Source: Cellvibrionales bacterium (GTDB taxonomy: Bacteria; Pseudomonadota; Gammaproteobacteria; Pseudomonadales; UBA7434). Taken from it: a DNA stretch of 11,540 nucleotides. The position numbers and the translations under genes were made by a program. Below are positions 6,452-11,540 of the stretch, one piece after another (positions within the stretch are counted from its first letter, which is position 1; the number at the start of each line of letters is the position of its first letter). The DNA lies in the NCBI GenBank assembly GCA_003492055.1, contig DMZE01000145.1:1-11540 (forward strand). Reading direction: 5' to 3'. The notes beneath the pieces are model-generated. The model was not told the origin of the DNA. It did not search any database and saw nothing but the letters and a program-made list of their open reading frames with translations.

Positions 6452-7561
6452 TCAATCTCTTATATCGTAGTAAGCTCGTTCACTAATCTGATGATAAGCC
6501 GTCGCGCTTTTACGATAGGCATTATAAGACGCATATACCTTCTTAAACATCTCATCGTTCTGAGCATTTTCTTCCATCACTATTCTTGAAGTTTCACGCA
6601 ATACATCTAAAACCTCATCAGGATAACGACGCAATTCTACCCCTTTCTCTTTTAACACTACCAATGCCGCATTATTTCGCGAAGTATATTCATCCAACAT
6701 ATCTTGGTTAATTGTTCGTGCTGCCGCTTCAACAATCGCTACTAAATCATCGGGTAAGGATTGATAAGCATCTTTATTAATGATTAATTCAATAGTAGGG
6801 CCGGGCTCATGCCAGCCGGGATAATAATAATATTTAGCCACATTATTAAAACCAAAAGCTAAATCATTATAGGGTGCCACCCACTCGGCAGCATCAATAA
6901 CACCCGTTTGTAATGACGTATAAATTTCGCCACCGGCTAAGTTGACTGCTGTGCCACCTGCTCGTGTAAAGACTTCACCACCCAAACCTGGGATACGCAT
7001 TTTTAAGCCTTTAAAATCTTCAATGCTGTTTAATTCTTTATTAAACCAACCACCCATTTGTATGCCGGTATTCCCGCCAGCCATAGGCACTAAATTATAG
7101 GGCGCATAAACTTCTCGCCATAATTCAAGACCGCCACCGTGATAAAGCCAGCCATTCATTTCTTGCGCGTTTAAACCAAAGGGCACAGAGGTAAATAATG
7201 GCGCAGCAGGTATTTTTCCTTTCCAGTAATACGCCGCGCCGTGACCCATTTGAACCGTGCCACTCGACACAGCACTAAACACTTCCATAGCAGGAACAAT
7301 TTCGCCCGCTGCGTAAACCTTTATACTTAAGCGACCACTACTCATTCGATGGACTAATTTAGCGAAATTTTCTGGCGCAACACCAAGACCAGGAAAGTTT
7401 TTCGGCCAAGTGGTTACTAGCTTCCATTGATACTTTTCTTGTTTGGCGCTCTTGCCCACATTCTCGCCTGCATTGCCATTTTGGCTAGCATCATTACCAC
7501 CACAAGCCGCTAACATCGCCAACGCTACGCATAATGAAGCTGCCTTAATAAAAACGCCCAT
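6452..7561 (-). CDS. dctP: TRAP transporter solute-binding lipoprotein, DctP family (TakP-like)
   Basis: This 369-aa envelope receptor would deliver substrate to DctQM. The sequence resembles the TakP branch (2-oxo acid binding): GAAYYWKGKIPAAPLF (residues 108-123), GNTGIQMGGWFNKEL (163-177, Gln168), MRIPGLGGEV (188-197) and DAAEWVAPYND (223-233). Arg189 is the conserved carboxylate-binding arginine of the family; the Glu226-Trp227 pair corresponds to the ligand and sodium site described for TakP. The N-terminus ends LAAC with lipid Cys at 20, then a Gly/Asn-rich linker, so it is predicted to be membrane-anchored, whereas the classic receptors are soluble. The ATG at 7561-7559 has a GAGAG ribosome site (7573-7568) immediately after the uvrD stop, 12 bp away. 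It converges on yciA. Substrate identity is inferred from family resemblance only. Confidence 0.92.
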   Translation of the reverse strand: MGVFIKAASLCVALAMLAACGGNDASQNGNAGENVGKSAKQEKYQWKLVTTWPKNFPGLGVAPENFAKLVHRMSSGRLSIKVYAAGEIVPAMEVFSAVSSGTVQMGHGAAYYWKGKIPAAPLFTSVPFGLNAQEMNGWLYHGGGLELWREVYAPYNLVPMAGGNTGIQMGGWFNKELNSIEDFKGLKMRIPGLGGEVFTRAGGTAVNLAGGEIYTSLQTGVIDAAEWVAPYNDLAFGFNNVAKYYYYPGWHEPGPTIELIINKDAYQSLPDDLVAIVEAAARTINQDMLDEYTSRNNAALVVLKEKGVELRRYPDEVLDVLRETSRIVMEENAQNDEMFKKVYASYNAYRKSATAYHQISERAYYDIRD

Positions 7562-7573
7562 AATATACTCTCT

Positions 7574-9727
7574 TTAAATACTATTAAGATTGGCATAAGC
7601 AGCGACCAGCCACTTACTGCCTTCATCGTCAAAGTTAACTTGCACACGAGCATTACTGCCCTGTCCTTCAATATTGAGTATCACGCCTTCACCAAAGACA
7701 CTGTGCATCACTCGCTGACCAAGTAACAAGCCTGTTTCATGATCGGCTGAGGCATATGACATGCCTGCACTTACCGGCCGACTAATATTGGCCTTAACAC
7801 GAATCTCTTTAATGCACTCATCGGGAATTTCACGCACAAAGCGTGACACCGCATTATAAGATTCCTGTCCATACCAGCGACGCGTCTCGGCATAGGTTAA
7901 ATAAAGGTGCTTCATGGCACGCGTAATACCGACATAACAAAGTCGACGCTCTTCTTCTAAGCGCCCCGGCTCTTCTACAGACATCTTATGTGGAAAAAGA
8001 TTTTCTTCGACACCGGCTAAATACACCACAGGGAATTCTAGACCTTTGGCCGAATGTAATGTCATTAGCTGCACGGCATCGGTATATTCATCGGCTTGTT
8101 GTTCGCCAGAATCCAATGCTGCTGTATCTAAAAATTCTCGAAGTGCTGTGCTGTCATCACCTTCTGGCTCAAACTGTCGTGTGGCGTTAACGAGTTCTTG
8201 TAAATTCTCTATTCGCGCCTGACCTTTTTCACCGGTCTCTTTGCCATGAAAGGCCATTAAATCACTGGCCTCTAATACAAAAGCCGCCAAGTCTTCTAAG
8301 CTCAAGGTGCTTGATGCTTCACCACAATCATTGATTAGCGCCATAAAATTTTGCAGGGCTGTCATGGCTCGCTTGGTTAAACTGCCATCATTAATTAATT
8401 GCTCGGCTGCTCGCCACATTGAGGTATTCGATTCACGCGCACGAAACCGTAAAGCTTCTATCGTTTTGTTGCCAATACCCCTTGTCGGTGTATTTACTAC
8501 TCGCTCAAAAGCGGCATCATCATCGCGTCCATGAGACAAGCGTAAATAAGCAACCGCGTTTTTAATCTCTAAACGATCATAGAATCGCTGGCCACCGTAA
8601 ATGCGATAAGGAATACCGGTACGGATTAACTCTTCCTCTAAAACCCGTGACTGGGCATTAGATCGGTATAGAATAGACTGCTCAGAGCGAAGTGTGTCAT
8701 TACTAACATGCTCTTCTATACGCTCAACAATAAAGCGCGCTTCATCCTGCTCATTGAATGCAGCATAAAGCGAGATAGGGTCTCCCGTCTCGCCATCCGT
8801 CCATAGTTCTTTACCTAAACGACTCGGATTGTTCGAAATAACGGCATTAGCCGCATCGAGAATGCATGAGGTAGAACGATAATTTTGTTCAAGCTTAACC
8901 GTTTGGGTGCCTGGAAAATCTTCACTGAACTGCTGGATATTCTCAATCTTAGCGCCGCGCCAGCCGTAAATGGATTGATCATCATCACCGACAACGGTAA
9001 TGGTATTACTATTGCCAGCAAGCACTCGAAGCCATGCATATTGAATGGTATTAGTGTCTTGAAATTCGTCGACCAACAAATATTGGAAGCGCTGCTGATA
9101 GTGATTTAATACGGAGGGACTGTTTAACCAAAGCTCATGTGCACGCAACAATAGCTCACCAAAATCTACTTGCCCAGAACGCTCACAAGCGGCTTCATAG
9201 GCTAAATAAACTTGAACCAGTGTCTTTTCATAGGGATCATTATGGTGATCGACATGCTTAGCTCGCCGGCCTTCATCCTTATGACCATTGATATACCATT
9301 GAATAGATTTAGGAGAAAAACGTGTTTCATCGAGCTCATGTTCTTTTAATAAACGCTTAACCATGCGCAATTGGTCATCGCTATCAATAATTTGAAAATT
9401 TTCGGGTAAGCCTGCGTCTTTCCAATGCGCTTTTAATAATCGATGCGCAATACCATGAAAAGTCCCCACCCACATGCCTTGCGGGGTTATTTGCAGTAGC
9501 TCACCAATACGTGAGCGCATTTCTTTAGCGGCTTTATTGGTAAAGGTCACCGACATTACTGACGATGGCGATACACCTTGTACCTGCAATAACCATGCAA
9601 TGCGATGCACCAACACCCTAGTTTTACCGCTTCCCGCACCAGCGAGCACTAACACACTTTTGTTATCGCAAGAAACAGCTTCGCGTTGCGCGCTGTTTAA
9701 AGAATCAAGTATTCGTGAAACATCCAT
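7574..9727 (-). CDS. uvrD: DNA helicase II UvrD (superfamily 1A)
   Basis: UvrD is a 3'-5' DNA helicase that removes the excised strand in nucleotide excision repair and mismatch repair and also binds stalled RNA polymerase. The 717-aa product is almost exactly E. coli length (720). Motifs in order: Q-motif region LNSAQREAV (10-18), Walker A AGAGSGKT (29-36), motif Ia TFTNKAAKEM (61-70), Walker B VDEFQD (219-224), motif III GDDDQSIYGWRGA (247-259), motif IV QNYRST (281-286), motif V TLHSAKGLEF (556-565), motif VI YVGITRA (598-604). The Tudor-like C-terminal domain (668-717, ending KWLVAAYANL) separates UvrD from Rep. The ATG at 9727-9725 has no evident Shine-Dalgarno sequence. I found no CTG-N10-CAG LexA box upstream, unlike the SOS-controlled E. 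coli gene. dctP follows after 12 bp. Confidence 0.97.
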   Translation of the reverse strand: MDVSRILDSLNSAQREAVSCDNKSVLVLAGAGSGKTRVLVHRIAWLLQVQGVSPSSVMSVTFTNKAAKEMRSRIGELLQITPQGMWVGTFHGIAHRLLKAHWKDAGLPENFQIIDSDDQLRMVKRLLKEHELDETRFSPKSIQWYINGHKDEGRRAKHVDHHNDPYEKTLVQVYLAYEAACERSGQVDFGELLLRAHELWLNSPSVLNHYQQRFQYLLVDEFQDTNTIQYAWLRVLAGNSNTITVVGDDDQSIYGWRGAKIENIQQFSEDFPGTQTVKLEQNYRSTSCILDAANAVISNNPSRLGKELWTDGETGDPISLYAAFNEQDEARFIVERIEEHVSNDTLRSEQSILYRSNAQSRVLEEELIRTGIPYRIYGGQRFYDRLEIKNAVAYLRLSHGRDDDAAFERVVNTPTRGIGNKTIEALRFRARESNTSMWRAAEQLINDGSLTKRAMTALQNFMALINDCGEASSTLSLEDLAAFVLEASDLMAFHGKETGEKGQARIENLQELVNATRQFEPEGDDSTALREFLDTAALDSGEQQADEYTDAVQLMTLHSAKGLEFPVVYLAGVEENLFPHKMSVEEPGRLEEERRLCYVGITRAMKHLYLTYAETRRWYGQESYNAVSRFVREIPDECIKEIRVKANISRPVSAGMSYASADHETGLLLGQRVMHSVFGEGVILNIEGQGSNARVQVNFDDEGSKWLVAAYANLNSI

Positions 9728-9775
9728 AAGGTATCGTTTTGCTGCATTAAATTTTAAATAAAAGTTAAGCCGATC

Positions 9776-9805
9776 AATATACCGTGTGATTTATAGACAT
9801 GCTAA
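9776..9805 (-). promoter_or_regulatory. Candidate sigma-70 promoter for uvrD
   Basis: On the minus strand, TTAGCA (9805-9800; 4 of 6) and TATATT (9781-9776; 5 of 6) are separated by 18 bp, with a leader of about 40 nt to the uvrD ATG. If dctP has no promoter of its own, this one would also drive it. Assigned by eye. Confidence 0.35.
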
Positions 9806-9854
9806 CTTTTTTAAGAAATAGTTGGTAATTATTGTTTTTTAACGAGTTATTCGC

Positions 9855-9884
9855 TTGCACAAGTGCATATGTGTCGCGTTTAAT
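9855..9884 (+). promoter_or_regulatory. Candidate promoter of the GGDEF-EAL gene, with a palindrome in the spacer
   Basis: TTGCAC (9855-9860; weak -35, 3 of 6) and TTTAAT (9879-9884; 5 of 6 to the -10) are separated by 18 bp. The palindrome TGCACAAGTGCA (9856-9867) overlaps the -35 and the start of the spacer, where a bound repressor would block RNA polymerase. CTTGCACAAG (9854-9863) is an overlapping second inverted repeat. The regulator is unknown. Confidence 0.3.
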
Positions 9885-9911
9885 AGACCCCACTGTAGTA
9901 GAGGTTTTACC

Positions 9912-9932
9912 ATGCAAGACCGTTTAGCTTGA
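9912..9932 (+). CDS. Possible six-codon leader ORF overlapping the EAL gene start
   Basis: ATG at 9912 follows GAGG (9901-9904) with 7-nt spacing, the best ribosome site in this gap. It encodes MQDRLA and stops at TGA (9930-9932). That stop overlaps the TTG start of the downstream GGDEF-EAL ORF by two bases (TTGA), in a different frame. It may serve to load ribosomes that reinitiate at the TTG, or it may be the true start of the gene separated by a frameshift or a one-base sequence error. A six-codon ORF alone is weak evidence. Confidence 0.35.
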   Translation: MQDRLA

Positions 9933-11332
9933 GTACTGATACTTTTTTTGGTGCTACGGCTTTTGAAAATGCCAAACTGTTGGCTGGCCGTATAGACATC
10001 AAGCAGCGATTGCAACTTGCCATCGCACGGGCACGGCTCCGTAAAAAATCTCTAGCACTTCTCTTTATCGATCTTGATCGCTTTAACACAATCACATCAA
10101 CGCTTGGCCCAGAAGTGGGACAACAGCTTCTTGATATCACTACCGACCGACTAACACATGCTCTCAATGGTGATCATCTGCTCATGCATTTGGGTTCTGA
10201 TGAATATGCCGTGTTAAGTGAGGGTGTCGACAATGCCTCTCAACTTCGTCAACTTGCTAATCGTTTACTCAACGTTATTCGCAAACCGGTTTTTATAGAC
10301 CAGCAAGAATTAATGACCACAGCCAGTATCGGTATTAGTCTTTATCCTAACAAAGCAGATAATGAGCAAACTTTATTGCACCAAGCTATTAGTGCGTTAC
10401 AAAATGCCAAAGCTGTTGGCGGTGACAGTGTTAAATTCTTTACTCGCAGTAGCTCTAACGCACCATCACTGCGACGTCTTAATCTTGAAATTGAATTGCG
10501 CCATGCTATTTCGCGCAAAGACCTTACTGTTCATTACCAACCTAAGATGAATCTCGCGACCGGCCACATCACTTCCATTGAGGCATTAGTGCGTTGGAAG
10601 CATGACGATTTGGGTTGGGTATCACCCAATGAGTTTATTCCTATTGCTGAGAATGCGGGTTTAATCTCAGGCATTGGTGAAATGGTTTTAGAGACGGCCT
10701 GTCGACATGGTGCCAAGTGGATTGAAGATGGCGTTCCTCATGCGAAGATTGCGGTTAACTTATCCGCGAAGCAGCTTATTCGTCAGGATATGCTGGTACA
10801 GATAAAACGTATTTTAAAACGTACTGGATTTCCACCTGAGCAGTTAATTATTGAGCTGACTGAATCACTGATTTTAGATACGTTAGCAAAAACATCTGAG
10901 ACCTTAACCGGTTTGCGTGATATGGGCATCGAGATTGCCATTGATGATTTTGGTACCGGCTACTCAACTTTTAAATTATTAAAAACATTGCCTGTTGATA
11001 TCTTGAAGATTGACCAGATGTTTATTGCTAACTTGCTCGACAATAAAGTTGATGTGGCTATTACTCAAGCGATTATTGATGTTGCTCATGCTTTAGATAT
11101 GCGCGTTGTGGCTGAAGGTGTTGAGAATGTTGAGCATGCGGATTTATTGCAAGAGTTAGGTTGCGATACGATTCAGGGCTTTTATCTAAGCGAAGCGCTG
11201 CCAAGAGCTGAGATAACGAAGCTGTTGTGTCTTGGTATACCGGGTATTACGAAGCAGCGGACTAATGCTGATATTGAAGAAACGCAAAAGAAAATGGCCG
11301 AAAAGAAAAACGAAAAGCTAGCACTAGCTTAA
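9929..11332 (+). CDS. GGDEF-EAL protein, probable c-di-GMP phosphodiesterase with degraded GGDEF domain
   Basis: The 467-aa product is cytoplasmic, with no signal, membrane or PAS-like sensor region. The GGDEF domain (about 12-172) keeps FIDLDRF (46-52) but has GSDEY (89-93) for the signature. It also lacks the usual Asn-Asp and His of the INDTLGH block (here ITSTLGP) and the RxxD inhibitory site, so cyclase activity is unlikely. The EAL domain (about 185-432) is intact: EAL (218-220) in IEALVRW, Asn277 in NLSAKQL, Glu309 in ELTES, the metal-binding pair Asp339-Asp340 in DDFGTGYS, Lys360, Glu396 in AEGVEN and QGFYLSEAL. It should hydrolyse c-di-GMP to pGpG. A charged Lys/Glu-rich tail covers about 443-464. 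The only usable in-frame start is TTG at 9929, without a ribosome site, overlapping the stop of a six-codon leader ORF. The degraded GGDEF may serve as a GTP-sensing or dimerising part. Confidence 0.88.
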   Translation: MSTDTFFGATAFENAKLLAGRIDIKQRLQLAIARARLRKKSLALLFIDLDRFNTITSTLGPEVGQQLLDITTDRLTHALNGDHLLMHLGSDEYAVLSEGVDNASQLRQLANRLLNVIRKPVFIDQQELMTTASIGISLYPNKADNEQTLLHQAISALQNAKAVGGDSVKFFTRSSSNAPSLRRLNLEIELRHAISRKDLTVHYQPKMNLATGHITSIEALVRWKHDDLGWVSPNEFIPIAENAGLISGIGEMVLETACRHGAKWIEDGVPHAKIAVNLSAKQLIRQDMLVQIKRILKRTGFPPEQLIIELTESLILDTLAKTSETLTGLRDMGIEIAIDDFGTGYSTFKLLKTLPVDILKIDQMFIANLLDNKVDVAITQAIIDVAHALDMRVVAEGVENVEHADLLQELGCDTIQGFYLSEALPRAEITKLLCLGIPGITKQRTNADIEETQKKMAEKKNEKLALA

Positions 11333-11451
11333 CCCCCCCTCCTCTTTTTATTTAACTTTTAGATATCGGCTTTATGTTTGATGTTATGAGTCGCGGCATC
11401 CTGTTAATTTTTTTGTTTTGAGATCAAGAGCGTCAAGAGTGGACTAACAGT

Positions 11452-11496
11452 AGAATATAGATCTTTAAACTGGATCTCATAGTATTCTTATATTCT
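11452..11496. repeat. AT-rich inverted repeat near the right edge
   Basis: AGAATATA (11452-11459) and TATATTCT (11489-11496) are inverted copies, with a nested pair AGATC/GATCT (11459-11463 and 11473-11477) inside. The stem is AT-rich with an unpaired stretch on one side, and no T-run follows directly. Its role is unclear. The rest of the 208-bp tail after 11332 has no gene or terminator I can support. Confidence 0.3.
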
Positions 11497-11540
11497 GGAC
11501 TTTTATGTTTTCTTTGAAGTTTTAAGTTCAAGGTCGTCGG

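Noticed and set aside
8815..9109. ORFs on both strands of about 74 codons inside uvrD.
   Set aside because: They are shadows of the uvrD frame, which shows all helicase motifs in order.
9907..10167. An 86-codon minus-strand ORF opposite the start of the GGDEF-EAL gene, rich in Arg and Ser.
   Set aside because: Its composition is what the antisense of a GGDEF coding region yields, and it has no family resemblance.
11315..11345. A possible terminator at the end of the GGDEF-EAL gene: AAGCTA/TAGCTT stem, then a C-run and T-rich stretch.
   Set aside because: The stem is only 6 bp, AT-rich and overlaps the last codons, and the T-run is separated from it by C-rich sequence, so it does not fit an intrinsic terminator.

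Overview
The window looks like ordinary chromosomal DNA of a gammaproteobacterium, probably free-living or marine. The evidence is YaaA of exactly the E. coli length (258 aa), a YqgE-RuvX pair, a YciA-type thioesterase, a full-length UvrD with its C-terminal Tudor-like domain, and a TRAP transporter. Base composition is moderately AT-rich. I see no rRNA, tRNA, CRISPR array, insertion sequence, integrase or phage gene. Species-level placement is not possible from sequence reading alone.

Layout, left to right. (1) Positions 1-1841, minus strand: yaaA, yqgE and ruvX form a tight three-gene unit read right to left, with 23 bp and 6 bp gaps; ruvX runs off the left edge. (2) 2121-3422, plus strand: a lipoprotein M48 metallopeptidase with C-terminal TPR repeats, divergent from yaaA. 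Candidate promoters for the two directions share their -35 region. (3) 3423-3501: a short convergent gap with a 19-bp tandem repeat. (4) 3502-3717, minus: a 71-aa cysteine-rich lipoprotein that I do not recognise, with a 7-bp inverted repeat in its leader. (5) 3941-5864, plus: the TRAP membrane subunits DctQ and DctM, one base apart, followed at 5995-6384 by the acyl-CoA thioesterase YciA. (6) A hairpin at 6423-6441 separates yciA from the convergent minus-strand genes dctP (6452-7561) and uvrD (7574-9727). DctP is a TakP-like solute-binding protein and lies 12 bp downstream of uvrD. (7) 9929-11332, plus: a soluble GGDEF-EAL protein with a degraded GGDEF half and an intact EAL half. Its only plausible start is a TTG that overlaps the stop of a six-codon leader ORF. 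(8) The last 208 bp hold no gene I can support.

How the genes fit together. DctP, DctQ and DctM together would make one TRAP uptake system, probably for a small organic or 2-oxo acid. Its receptor gene is on the opposite strand, in the transcription unit of a DNA-repair helicase, so receptor and permease are probably controlled separately. YaaA (peroxide stress), YqgE and RuvX form a housekeeping cluster. The EAL protein probably lowers c-di-GMP.

I found no convincing undescribed multi-gene system. The best leads are the leader-ORF/TTG arrangement before the EAL gene, the split TRAP locus with a lipoprotein receptor, and the unrecognised small lipoprotein with its leader inverted repeat.
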